A DNA stretch of 64,000 nt from Serinicoccus sediminis (lineage in GTDB: Bacteria > Actinomycetota > Actinomycetes > Actinomycetales > Dermatophilaceae), in NCBI RefSeq assembly GCF_004153545.1, contig NZ_SDVA01000004.1:124001-188000 (forward strand), in the 5' to 3' direction. Shown here in pieces: positions 25,454-33,355 of this stretch. Position numbers and translations under genes: made by a program. How positions within the stretch are numbered: position 1 is the first letter of the stretch; each line of letters opens with the position of its first letter. The notes beneath the pieces are model-generated. The model saw only the letters and a list, made by a program, of their open reading frames with translations, was not told the origin of the DNA and searched no databases.

Positions 25454-25894
25454 TCAGTCTGTATCCTGACCACGTCCGCGCACGATGAAGGCCACACGGT
25501 TGGCGGCCTCCTCCGGGTCTGTGTGCTCCCATACCCGAATCGAAACCCAACCCACGGCAGCCAACCGAAAATCGGTGTCTCGATCGCGCTCGATATTGCG
25601 CATCGCCTTGCTGGCCCAGAATTCAGCGTTGCTCTTTGCGACGGTGAAGTGCTCGGGACAGCCGTGCCAGAAGCAGCCGTCGAGGAAGACTGCGATCTTC
25701 ACTCGGGTGAAGGCCAAGTCAGCTCGGCGTCTAACACCCGGGAGCGGGAGTCGGTAATCCACGCGGTACCGGAGGCCCAGTCCATGGACCGCCCTACGCA
25801 GTGCCAGCTCGGGCGCCGTGTCCCGTTGCTTGTTGGCGCGCATGCTACTGCGGACAGCCGGCGAGGTGGCCCACGATGCGCACGAATCGACCAC
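25454..25894 (-). CDS. vsr: Very short patch repair (Vsr) mismatch endonuclease
   Basis: 146 residues, usual Vsr length. Motifs are 'DTAPELALRRAVHGLGLRYR', 'RRADLAFTRVKIAVFLDGCF' with the catalytic Asp, and 'WHGCPEHFTVAKSNAEFWASK' with the active-site His and zinc ligands. Vsr nicks 5' of the T in T:G mismatches that arise when 5-methylcytosine deaminates, so it protects the genome from the mutagenic effect of an m5C methyltransferase; here that is presumably the one at 12802. GTG 25894 is the first usable start before an in-frame stop. It is transcribed towards the drmB-like gene. Confidence 0.93.
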   Translation of the reverse strand: MVDSCASWATSPAVRSSMRANKQRDTAPELALRRAVHGLGLRYRVDYRLPLPGVRRRADLAFTRVKIAVFLDGCFWHGCPEHFTVAKSNAEFWASKAMRNIERDRDTDFRLAAVGWVSIRVWEHTDPEEAANRVAFIVRGRGQDTD

Positions 25895-26279
25895 GGTGTC
25901 GACGATGCCATGGAGTGCTCAAGGCAACAACCCGCAGGGCCAGCACCCCGGGAGGTTAAGCCCCGACCGGCGCAGTCCAGGGGCGGCAGTTCATCTACTC
26001 GACGAGTGAGTCCAGGACGGTGGCGATCCGGGATACCTGGGACTCAATCGTGAGTCGATACCCGGGTCCTTAACTAGCCCCAGGCGACGTTGCCCCCCGC
26101 GGCGATGGTGTCGGCGGCAGATGGTGATGAGCGCGGACTAGCCTGCTTGCGCGCCGCTCGAGGAGCCACTCTCGAAAGAGCAGATATGCTTGCGCGGCCA
26201 GGGAACCGTGACAGCCTTGGTGGCTAATCTCTTCGCAGACGCGAGAGCGGCAGCCGGGTGGAGTCTGTCGGGCCCGATG
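25895..26279. other. Gene-free right edge of the island
   Basis: 385 bases upstream of vsr and downstream of the ROK gene. No protein-like frame on either strand, no tRNA and no recognisable att duplication. It contains one imperfect hairpin (26028-26065) listed separately. This is where composition returns to the high GC of the host. Confidence 0.5.
26028..26065 (-). terminator. Imperfect hairpin downstream of the ROK gene
   Basis: Perfect inner stem GACTCA-ATCG-TGAGTC (26041-26056) flanked by imperfectly pairing CCGGGATACC / GATACCCGG. It is placed to end leftward transcription from the ROK gene before vsr. Confidence 0.45.
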
Positions 26280-27437
26280 TCACGCCACCGTCACGCTGGC
26301 CGCCTCAATCGCCTCGGGGGAGAGCACGTGCTCGGCCGCCATGGTGGCAGCACCGAGCACGCCAGCCTGCGCCCCCGCCTTGGACGCCACGATCCGCAGG
26401 TGCTCGGTCGCCAAGGGCAACGACCGCTGATAAACGACCTCGCGAATCCCCGCCAGCAGGTGCTCGCCGGCCTCAGCGAGGCGCCCGCCGATGACGACGG
26501 CGGAGGGGTTCATGAGGTTGACCATGGTTGCCAGCACCTCGCCGATGTCACGCCCGGCCCGCCGCACCTCCTGCACGGCAGCAGCATTCCCCGCGCGCAC
26601 CAGCTCGACGACCCCCGCGGTCGAGTCGACCGCCACGCCGCCCGCGGCCAAGGCGGTCGCCAGCGCCGGGCCGGCCGCGATGGCCTCGAGGCACCCTTCG
26701 TTGCCGCACCGGCACATGACACCCTCGCCGCTGCTGACCCGCACGTGACCGAGGTCGCCGGCCGTGCCCTGCGCGCCCCGCTGCAGCCGTGAGCCCGAGA
26801 TGATCCCGGCGCCGATGCCGGTGGCCACCTTGACGAAGATGAGGTCGTCCACCGACGGCAGGTAGGCGCCCCGCTCGCCCAGGGCCATGATGTTGACGTC
26901 GTTGTCGACGAGCACGGGCACGGCATACGTCCGCTGGAGGTGGGCGGGCACGTCATACCGGTCCCACCCGGGCATGATCGGCGGGTTGATCGGCCGGCCG
27001 GTCGAGTGCTCGACCGGTCCCGGCAGTCCCAGCCCCACCGCCGCCAGCTCACCCACCGGCCGCCGCGCGTCCTCCAGCAGCTCACCGACCACCGACGTCA
27101 CCCACCCCAGCACCGCCTCCGGGCCGTCGGCCACGTCGAGCTCGGCCCGCCGCTCACCGAGCACCGTCCCGGCCAGGTCGGTCAGCGCCGCCACGGCGTG
27201 CGTCGCACCGACGTCCACCCCGGCCACGACCCGTGCAGCCGGGTTCATCGCGATGAGCGCCGGCGGCCGCCCTCCCGTCGACCGCGCCCCGCCCACCGGC
27301 GCCACCAGGCCCATCCGCAGCAGCACGTCCACCCGTGCCGCGACGGTGCTGCGCGCCATACCGGTCTCCTCGGCCAGCTGCGCACGCGTGCGCGGACGCC
27401 CGTCCCTCAGGAGCTCGAAGACATCGCTGGTGCGCAC
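26280..27437 (-). CDS. ROK-family transcriptional repressor of the sugar operon
   Basis: 385 residues. An N-terminal winged helix ('RTRAQLAEETGMARSTVAAR') precedes a ROK (sugar-kinase-fold) domain: 'VVAGVDVGATHAVAALTD', 'AVGLGLPGPVEHSTG' and the zinc motif 'CRCGNEGCLEAIAAG'. ROK repressors such as NagC/XylR release DNA on binding a sugar or sugar phosphate. Divergent from the ABC transporter gene with 93 bp between starts, which points to local control of that operon. GTG 27437 was chosen as the start that keeps the family's short arm before the helix-turn-helix; the frame stays open far upstream, across the transporter gene, but that part is an antisense shadow. Confidence 0.9.
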   Translation of the reverse strand: MRTSDVFELLRDGRPRTRAQLAEETGMARSTVAARVDVLLRMGLVAPVGGARSTGGRPPALIAMNPAARVVAGVDVGATHAVAALTDLAGTVLGERRAELDVADGPEAVLGWVTSVVGELLEDARRPVGELAAVGLGLPGPVEHSTGRPINPPIMPGWDRYDVPAHLQRTYAVPVLVDNDVNIMALGERGAYLPSVDDLIFVKVATGIGAGIISGSRLQRGAQGTAGDLGHVRVSSGEGVMCRCGNEGCLEAIAAGPALATALAAGGVAVDSTAGVVELVRAGNAAAVQEVRRAGRDIGEVLATMVNLMNPSAVVIGGRLAEAGEHLLAGIREVVYQRSLPLATEHLRIVASKAGAQAGVLGAATMAAEHVLSPEAIEAASVTVA

Positions 27438-27441
27438 CCCG

Positions 27442-27461
27442 GAAGTGAACCACGCCACTTC
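27442..27461. promoter_or_regulatory. Inverted repeat in the ROK/ABC divergent promoter
   Basis: GAAGTG (27442-27447) and CACTTC (27456-27461) are separated by 8 bases, just ahead of the ROK start. Candidate ROK operator covering the divergent promoters. Confidence 0.4.
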
Positions 27462-27530
27462 GACACGCTCAACCAACAACTTCTGCCGAACTATCGACAA
27501 AAGCCTCGGAACCGTGCCATAGTCCAGACC

Positions 27531-29069
27531 GTGACGTCCAACGACGCCGTCGCACCGACGGCCAGCACCCCGACGCAGCCCGTGCTGCGCGCGACCGGGG
27601 TGACCAAGCGCTTCTTCGGCAACGCCGTCCTCGAGGACGTGACCCTCGAGCTGCACCCCGGCCAGGTCCACGGCCTGGTGGGGGAGAACGGCGCCGGCAA
27701 GTCCACCCTCATGAAGGTCCTCGCCGGGGTGCACCAGCCCGACGAGGGCAGCGTCGAGATCGGCGGTGAGACCCAGCACTTCACCCACCCGATCCAGGCG
27801 CAGCAGGCCGGCCTGTCCACGGTCTTCCAGGAGTTCAACCTCCTGCCCGACCGCACGGTGGCGGAGAACATCTACCTCGGTCGCGAGCCGCGCAGGGGGC
27901 CGCTCGTCGACACCGCCGCGATGCGCCGCGCCACCGCCGAGCTGCTCGACGGCCTCGGCGTCACCGGCCTCGACCCGGATCGCACCGTGCGCTCCCTGTC
28001 GGTCGCCGAGCAGCAGATCGTCGAGATCGCCAAGGCGGTCAGCTACGACTCGCGCATCATCTCGATGGACGAGCCGACCGCCGCGCTCGCCGACCACGAG
28101 GTCGAGCTGCTCTACGCCATCATCCGCCGGCTCCTCGACCGCGACGTCGCGATCCTCTACGTCTCCCACCGGCTCAAGGAGATCTTCGACCTCTGCGACA
28201 CCATCACCGTCCTCAAGGACGGCCAGCAGGTCACCACCCAGCCGGCCTCCGAGCTCGACGAAGGCGCCCTCGTGCGCCTCATGGTCGGCCGCGAGATGTC
28301 CGCCTTCTTCCCCGAGCCCACCCCCGGCACCGAGGTGGGGGAGCCGCTGCTCACCCTCTCCGGCGCCGGCAACGGGTATGTCGACGGCATCGACCTCACG
28401 TTGCGCGCCGGCGAGATCGTCGGTCTGGCCGGGCTGCAGGGCTCGGGCCGCACCGAGCTCGTCGAGTCGGTCTTCGGCGTCACCCCGCTCACCCGCGGCA
28501 CCCTCACCCTCGACGGCGAGACCACGACCATCGGCTCACCCCGGCAGGCGATCCGCCGCGGCCTCGCCCTCATCACCGAGGACCGCAAGGCCAAGGGGCT
28601 CGCGCTCGGCCAGTCCGTCCTCGACAACGCCCTCGGCGTCGTCCGCTCCGTCTTCCCCGGTCGCACCGGCGACGCCCGCTCCGGTATGCCGGGGGTCCTG
28701 TCCTCCCTCGAGGTCGCCGCCCGCTCGCTGGACCAGGAGGTGCAGTTCCTCTCCGGCGGCAACCAGCAGAAGGTCGTCCTGGCTCGCTGGCTCTCGGTCG
28801 ACCCCCGCGTCATGCTCATGGACGAGCCCACCCGCGGCATCGACGTCGGGGCCAAGCACGCGATCTACGAGCTCATGCGCGGCCTGGCCGCCGACGGCGT
28901 CGGCATCCTCATGGTCTCCAGCGAGCTGCCCGAGGTCATCGGCATGTCCGACCGCATCCTCGTCATGCGTGACGGCCGCCTCGCCGGGGAGCTGCCCCGC
29001 GGCGCCACCGAGGAGGACGTCCTCGCCCTGGCCACCGGCGCGGCCGAGCACGAGGAGATCGTCGCGTGA
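27531..29069 (+). CDS. Ribose-type sugar ABC transporter ATP-binding protein (two ABC domains)
   Basis: 512 residues. First ATPase unit: Walker A 'GENGAGKSTLMKVLAG', signature 'LSVAEQQIVEIAKA', Walker B 'IISMDEPTAAL'. Second unit has the degenerate Walker A typical of this family, 'GLQGSGRTELVESVFG', with 'LSGGNQQKVVLARWL' and 'VMLMDEPTRGIDVG'. This is the RbsA/MglA/XylG class of carbohydrate importers. GTG 27531 follows the divergent promoter region. It overlaps the first permease by four bases (GTGA). Confidence 0.95.
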   Translation: MTSNDAVAPTASTPTQPVLRATGVTKRFFGNAVLEDVTLELHPGQVHGLVGENGAGKSTLMKVLAGVHQPDEGSVEIGGETQHFTHPIQAQQAGLSTVFQEFNLLPDRTVAENIYLGREPRRGPLVDTAAMRRATAELLDGLGVTGLDPDRTVRSLSVAEQQIVEIAKAVSYDSRIISMDEPTAALADHEVELLYAIIRRLLDRDVAILYVSHRLKEIFDLCDTITVLKDGQQVTTQPASELDEGALVRLMVGREMSAFFPEPTPGTEVGEPLLTLSGAGNGYVDGIDLTLRAGEIVGLAGLQGSGRTELVESVFGVTPLTRGTLTLDGETTTIGSPRQAIRRGLALITEDRKAKGLALGQSVLDNALGVVRSVFPGRTGDARSGMPGVLSSLEVAARSLDQEVQFLSGGNQQKVVLARWLSVDPRVMLMDEPTRGIDVGAKHAIYELMRGLAADGVGILMVSSELPEVIGMSDRILVMRDGRLAGELPRGATEEDVLALATGAAEHEEIVA

Positions 29070-30106
29070 ACGCCCTCGCCCGCCTCCGGCCCACCCAGCT
29101 CACGAGCACCGGCATCGTCTACCTCGTCCTCGTGCTGGTCCTCGTCCTGGGTGCGGTCATCACCGCCGCCTCGGGCCGCAACTTCTTCAGCGGCGGCAAC
29201 ATCTCGGCGATCCTCACCGGCACGAGCATCCTCGGCTTCATCGCCATCGGCCAGACCCTCGTCATCCTCGCCGGCAGCCTGGACCTCTCGGTGCCCTACG
29301 TCGCCAGCCTCGCCAGCCTCCTCGGCGGCGTCACGATGGCCGGCCAGACCGGCAACATCCCGCTGGCCGTCGTCACCGCCCTCGGCGTCGCCGCGCTCAT
29401 CGGCCTGGTCAACGGCCTCGTCGTCGCCTACCTCCACGTCCACGGCTTCATCGCCACCCTCGGCATGGGCCTCATCCTCGCCGGCTACCTCGGCACCACC
29501 TACAAGGGCTCGGCCGGCTCCGCGCCCCGCGACTTCCGCCTCATCGGCGCCCTCAACATCGGCCCGGTGCCGCTGTCGACGATCATCATGCTCGGCTGCG
29601 CGGTCCTGGTGATCCTGCTGCTGCGCCGCACCCGCATCGGCCACCACCTGTATGCCGTGGGCGGCAACAAGGACGTCGCCCGCCTCTCCGGGGTCCGCAC
29701 CCAGCCGCCGGTCGTCCTCGCGCACGTCCTGTGCTCGGTGCTCGCCGGGATGGCGGGTCTGCTGCTGCTGGCCCGCCTCTCGGTCGGCAGCCCCACCATC
29801 GGCACCCAGGGCGGCTACGACCTCATGTCCATCGCCGCCGTCGTGCTCGGCGGCACCGTCCTCGCGGGTGGCAAGGGCAACATCCTCGGCACCCTCGGCG
29901 GCGTCGCGATCTTCGCGGTCATGGACAACGTCATGAGCGTCATGCAGCTCAACGCCTTCCTCCAGGACGTCGTCCGCGGCCTGGTCATCGTCATCGCGGT
30001 CGCGGTCTACGCCCGCCGCAACGCCGACCTGCGCCCGGCCCGCTTCGAGCGGTCCGGCGCGGCACGGCATACCCCCGCCCCCACGACCGCGGGAGGTGCC
30101 GCATGA
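29066..30106 (+). CDS. Sugar ABC transporter permease (RbsC-like), first
   Basis: 346 residues, GTG start overlapping the ATPase stop. About nine hydrophobic segments are visible. Family landmarks are 'GTSILGFIAIGQTLVILAGSLDLSVPYVA', the cytoplasmic 'ALGVAALIGLVNGLVVAYLHVHGFIATLGMG' region and the ATPase-contact loop 'YAVGGNKDVARLSGV'. The C-terminus extends about 25 residues beyond the last membrane span. It forms the membrane channel with the second permease. ATGA overlap with the next gene. Confidence 0.93.
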   Translation: MNALARLRPTQLTSTGIVYLVLVLVLVLGAVITAASGRNFFSGGNISAILTGTSILGFIAIGQTLVILAGSLDLSVPYVASLASLLGGVTMAGQTGNIPLAVVTALGVAALIGLVNGLVVAYLHVHGFIATLGMGLILAGYLGTTYKGSAGSAPRDFRLIGALNIGPVPLSTIIMLGCAVLVILLLRRTRIGHHLYAVGGNKDVARLSGVRTQPPVVLAHVLCSVLAGMAGLLLLARLSVGSPTIGTQGGYDLMSIAAVVLGGTVLAGGKGNILGTLGGVAIFAVMDNVMSVMQLNAFLQDVVRGLVIVIAVAVYARRNADLRPARFERSGAARHTPAPTTAGGAA

Positions 30107-31215
30107 CGACCGCCGACGCCACCACGACCCGGGGCGCCACCCTGCCCATGAGCGAGGGCGGGACCGCCGCCCGTCTGGGCCGCACCCTGCGCACCCCCGG
30201 CGGCGCCGTCTTCGTCCTCGTCGCCGTCCTGCTCGTCGGCGTCGTCGCGGCCAACCCCAGCTTCGGCGAGCCCGGCTCGCTCATCCGGTTCATCGGTCGC
30301 ACCGCGCCCATCGCCATCGCCGCCATGGGGCAGTACTTCGTCATCGTCTCCGGCGAGTTCGACCTGTCCATGGGCTCGGTCGTGACCATGCAGGTCGTCA
30401 TCGCCGGCAACTTCATCGGCCAGGACGAGAGCCGGATCCTGCCCGTCATGCTGCTGATGCTCGTCCTCGGCGCGCTCGTCGGGGTCGTCAACGGGCTCGC
30501 CACGACGATGCTCAAGGTCCCCAGCTTCATCGTCACCCTCGGCACGATGCTCGCGCTGTCCGGCCTGGTCCTCTACCTCACCGGCGGCGCCGCCACCGGC
30601 AACCCGGTCGACTCCTTCCGGCAGATCGGCCGCGGCGGCATCGAGGGCGTCCCCGTCCTCGACGTCATCCCCTACCCGGCGATCATCCTGCTGGTCCTCG
30701 CCGTCGCGGCGGTCTGGCTGATGCGCCGCCCCTTCGGCCGCACCCTGGTCGCCGTCGGCGACAACCCGCAGGCCGTGCACCTGTCCGGCTCGGCCACGTG
30801 GTGGCTCAAGACCCGCGCGTTCGTCCTGTCCTCGCTGGCCGCGACGGTCGCCGGCATCATCCTCGTCGGGTATGCCGGGGTGCACCCCTCCGTCGGCCAG
30901 GGCTACGAGTTCACCGCCATCACCGCGGTCGTCGTCGGCGGCGTCGTCCTCGGCGGCGGACGCGGCTGGGTGCTCTCCGCCGCCGCCGGCGCCTTCGCCC
31001 TCGAGCTGCTCTTCACCCTGCTCAACTTCGTCGGCGTCGCCTCCACCTGGAGGGACACCGTGCAGGGCGTCATCATCATCGTCGCCGTCGCGATCGGGGC
31101 CCGCGCCTGGCAGGGCGGCCGCCGACGACGCAACACCGAACCGACCACCCCCGGTGCCGAGCCACGGCATACCGGGTCCGCACCCACCACCCCGCCCGAC
31201 CCGGGCACCACCTAA
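30103..31215 (+). CDS. Sugar ABC transporter permease (RbsC-like), second
   Basis: 370 residues. Same family as the preceding permease: 'IAIAAMGQYFVIVSGEFDLS', 'VPSFIVTLGTMLALSGLVLY', contact loop 'VAVGDNPQAVHLSG' and 'VVVGGVVLGGGRGWVLSAAA'. It therefore gives a heterodimeric channel rather than the homodimer of the classical ribose system. A hydrophilic N-terminal ~30 residues and a Pro/Thr-rich C-terminal tail of about 30 are extra. The start overlaps the previous stop (ATGA). Confidence 0.93.
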   Translation: MTTADATTTRGATLPMSEGGTAARLGRTLRTPGGAVFVLVAVLLVGVVAANPSFGEPGSLIRFIGRTAPIAIAAMGQYFVIVSGEFDLSMGSVVTMQVVIAGNFIGQDESRILPVMLLMLVLGALVGVVNGLATTMLKVPSFIVTLGTMLALSGLVLYLTGGAATGNPVDSFRQIGRGGIEGVPVLDVIPYPAIILLVLAVAAVWLMRRPFGRTLVAVGDNPQAVHLSGSATWWLKTRAFVLSSLAATVAGIILVGYAGVHPSVGQGYEFTAITAVVVGGVVLGGGRGWVLSAAAGAFALELLFTLLNFVGVASTWRDTVQGVIIIVAVAIGARAWQGGRRRRNTEPTTPGAEPRHTGSAPTTPPDPGTT

Positions 31216-31226
31216 GGGAGAGATCA

Positions 31227-32483
31227 ATGCGCAGGACGACGATCGGCCGCAGCGTCGCGGCCCTGAGCGCGCTGGCCATGCTGGCGGCATGCTCCACCGA
31301 CGAGTCCCTCGACGAGCCGGCCACCGAGAGCGCCGCGGAGGGCGCTGACGAGGGCGCCGAGGAGGGCGAGGGCTCGGACGACGGTGCCGAGGCCGGCAGC
31401 GACGACGAGTGGTTCGACCAGAGCGAGTACGACGAGCAGGACGAGCAGCGCTCGGCCACCTTCGAGGGCGACCCCGAGCAGCCCTACCTGCAGTACATCG
31501 ACGGCGAGATGACCGACACCTCCGAGTTCGCCTCCGACGGCGCCAAGAAGGTCTGCTTCTCCAACGCCAGCATCGACAACCCGTGGCGGCAGACCGGCTG
31601 GATCACCATGAACCAGCAGCTCCAGGTCCTGCAGGACGACGGCGTCATCTCCGAGATGGAGACCCGCGACGCGCAGGCGGACGACAACACCCAGATCGCC
31701 GACATCGACTACTTCATCAGCGAGGGCAACTGCGACGCCTTCGTCATCTCGCCCAACTCCACCGCCGCGCTCACGCCGGCCGTCGAACGGGCCTGCGACA
31801 CGGGCCTGCCGGTCGTCGTCTTCGACCGCGGGGTCGAGACCGACTGCCCGACCACCTTCATCCACCCCATCGGCGGGTATGCCTGGGGCATCGACACCGC
31901 CGAGTTCCTCGTCGAGAACCTCGAGGAGGGCGACAAGGTCGTCGCGCTGCGCATCCTGCCCGGCGTCGACGTGCTGGAGCACCGCTGGGCCGCGGCCGAG
32001 CGGATCTTCGAGGAGAACGGCATCGAGGCGGTCGACTTCTTCACCGGCGCCGACCCGACCGAGATCAAGAACTTCATCTCCGACGAGCTCGCCACCGGCG
32101 AGATCCAGGGCGTGTGGATGGACGCCGGCGACGGCGCCGTCGCGGCCATCGAGGCTTTCGAGGACGCCGGCCAGGACTACCCGGTCATGACCGGGGAGGA
32201 CGAGATGAGCTTCCTGCGCAAGTGGGACGACACCGGCCTCACCGGCCTCGCCCCCGTCTACTCCAACTTCCAGTGGCGCACCCCGCTGCTCGCGGTGGAG
32301 CAGATCTTCGCCGGCGAGGAGGTGCCCACCGAGTGGGTGCTCCCGCAGGTGCCGATCACCGAGGACGAGCGCGCCGACTTCCTCGAGGCCAACGACGGCA
32401 TGCCCGACGGGCACTACGCCAAGTTCGGCGGCGAGGACCTGCCCGGCTACCCCGACGTCTGGCAGGAGCGGGTCATCCCGTGA
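31227..32483 (+). CDS. Sugar-binding lipoprotein of the ABC transporter
   Basis: 418 residues with RBS AAGGGAGAG. Signal peptide and lipobox 'ALSALAMLAAC' give a lipid-anchored Cys. About 55 very acidic residues (Asp/Glu/Ala/Ser/Gly) then form a spacer before the periplasmic-binding-protein type 1 domain: 'KVCFSNASIDNPWRQTGW', 'DYFISEGNCDAFVISPN', 'GLPVVVFDRGV', 'GVWMDAGDGAVAAIEAF'. It captures the sugar outside the cell and delivers it to the two permeases. It ends with TGATG, one base shared with the epimerase gene. Confidence 0.93.
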   Translation: MRRTTIGRSVAALSALAMLAACSTDESLDEPATESAAEGADEGAEEGEGSDDGAEAGSDDEWFDQSEYDEQDEQRSATFEGDPEQPYLQYIDGEMTDTSEFASDGAKKVCFSNASIDNPWRQTGWITMNQQLQVLQDDGVISEMETRDAQADDNTQIADIDYFISEGNCDAFVISPNSTAALTPAVERACDTGLPVVVFDRGVETDCPTTFIHPIGGYAWGIDTAEFLVENLEEGDKVVALRILPGVDVLEHRWAAAERIFEENGIEAVDFFTGADPTEIKNFISDELATGEIQGVWMDAGDGAVAAIEAFEDAGQDYPVMTGEDEMSFLRKWDDTGLTGLAPVYSNFQWRTPLLAVEQIFAGEEVPTEWVLPQVPITEDERADFLEANDGMPDGHYAKFGGEDLPGYPDVWQERVIP

Positions 32484-33355
32484 TGATCGGCGTCAACACC
32501 TGGGTCTGGGCGTCGCCGCTGCGCGACGCCCAGGCCCCGGGCCTGCTGCAGCACGTCGCCGACCTCGGCTTCGAGGCGGTCGAGCTGCCGCTGGAGCAGC
32601 CCGGCGACCTCACCGTCGCCGCCACCCGGGCCGCGCTCGCCGACACCGGGCTCACCCCGTGCGTCGTGGGGGCGATGGCCCCCGGGCGCGACCTCGTGGA
32701 CGCCGACGCCGCCACCGTCCGGTCCACCCAGGACTACCTCAAGGCCTGCGTCGACCTCGCCGAGGGCATCGGCGCCGCCGCCGTCTGCGGGCCCTTCTAC
32801 GCCGCGACCGGGAGGGTATGGCGCATGTCGCCCGACCAGCGCCAGGACGCCTACGCGCAGTGGCGGGAGCGCCTCGTGCCGGTGCTCGAGCACGCCGCGG
32901 CCGCCGGGGTGCGGATCGGGATCGAGCCGCTCAACCGCTACGAGACGTCGCTGGTCAACACGGTCGACCAGGCGCTCGAGGGTCTGGGGGAGCTGCTCGA
33001 CGGGCCGCTCGGTGCCCACGTCGGGCTGGCGCTCGACACCTACCACCTCAACATCGAGGAGCGCTCCAGCGCCGACGCGATCCGCCGCGCCGGCGACCAC
33101 CTCGTGCACGTGCAGGTCTGCGGCAACGACCGCGGCGCCCCCGGCGGCGACCAGACCGACTGGCCGGCCGTGCTGGCCGCGCTGGTGGACGTGGGGTACC
33201 ACGGCCCGCTCGTCATCGAGTCCTTCACCGCCGACAACGACACCATCGCCACGGCCGCCTCGATCTGGCGGCCGCTGGCCCCGACCCAGGACGACCTGGC
33301 CGCCGACGGCCTCGCCTTCCTCCGCCGCCTCACCCAGGGGGAGCACCATGCCTGA
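32483..33355 (+). CDS. Ketose 3-epimerase-like sugar isomerase (TIM barrel)
   Basis: 290 residues. The xylose-isomerase-like TIM barrel shows the D-tagatose/D-psicose 3-epimerase signature 'GIEPLNRYETSLVNTVDQAL' (metal-binding Glu), 'GLALDTYHLNIEE' (Asp, His), 'HVQVCGNDRG' and 'PLVIESF' (second catalytic Glu). The family interconverts ketoses at C3 with a divalent metal. In this operon it should act on the imported sugar or its oxidation product; the exact sugar is unknown. Start ATG 32483 overlaps the transporter stop by one base; an in-frame GTG directly before it is possible. Confidence 0.88.
   Translation: MIGVNTWVWASPLRDAQAPGLLQHVADLGFEAVELPLEQPGDLTVAATRAALADTGLTPCVVGAMAPGRDLVDADAATVRSTQDYLKACVDLAEGIGAAAVCGPFYAATGRVWRMSPDQRQDAYAQWRERLVPVLEHAAAAGVRIGIEPLNRYETSLVNTVDQALEGLGELLDGPLGAHVGLALDTYHLNIEERSSADAIRRAGDHLVHVQVCGNDRGAPGGDQTDWPAVLAALVDVGYHGPLVIESFTADNDTIATAASIWRPLAPTQDDLAADGLAFLRRLTQGEHHA

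Larger units (their letters stand above)
11351..26279. mobile_element. Anti-phage defence island (horizontally acquired, boundaries approximate)
   Basis: Seven genes between the nrdJ terminator and the ROK regulator are less GC-rich by eye than both flanks, use more TTT/TTG/AAT-type codons and nearly lack the GGTATGCC motif that peppers the rest of the window. Content is nucleases, helicases and a DNA methyltransferase. I found no integrase, transposase, tRNA or obvious flanking direct repeat, so the mechanism of acquisition is not visible. Confidence 0.75.

Noticed and set aside
11351-26279. Phospholipase-D gene drmC, integrase or att repeats in the island.
   Set aside because: No HKD motif, recombinase motif or flanking direct repeat could be found by reading both strands.
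26940-27530. 197 extra N-terminal codons open in frame before the sugar ABC ATPase.
   Set aside because: They run antisense through the ROK gene and are Arg/Pro/His-rich; the family start is GTG 27531.
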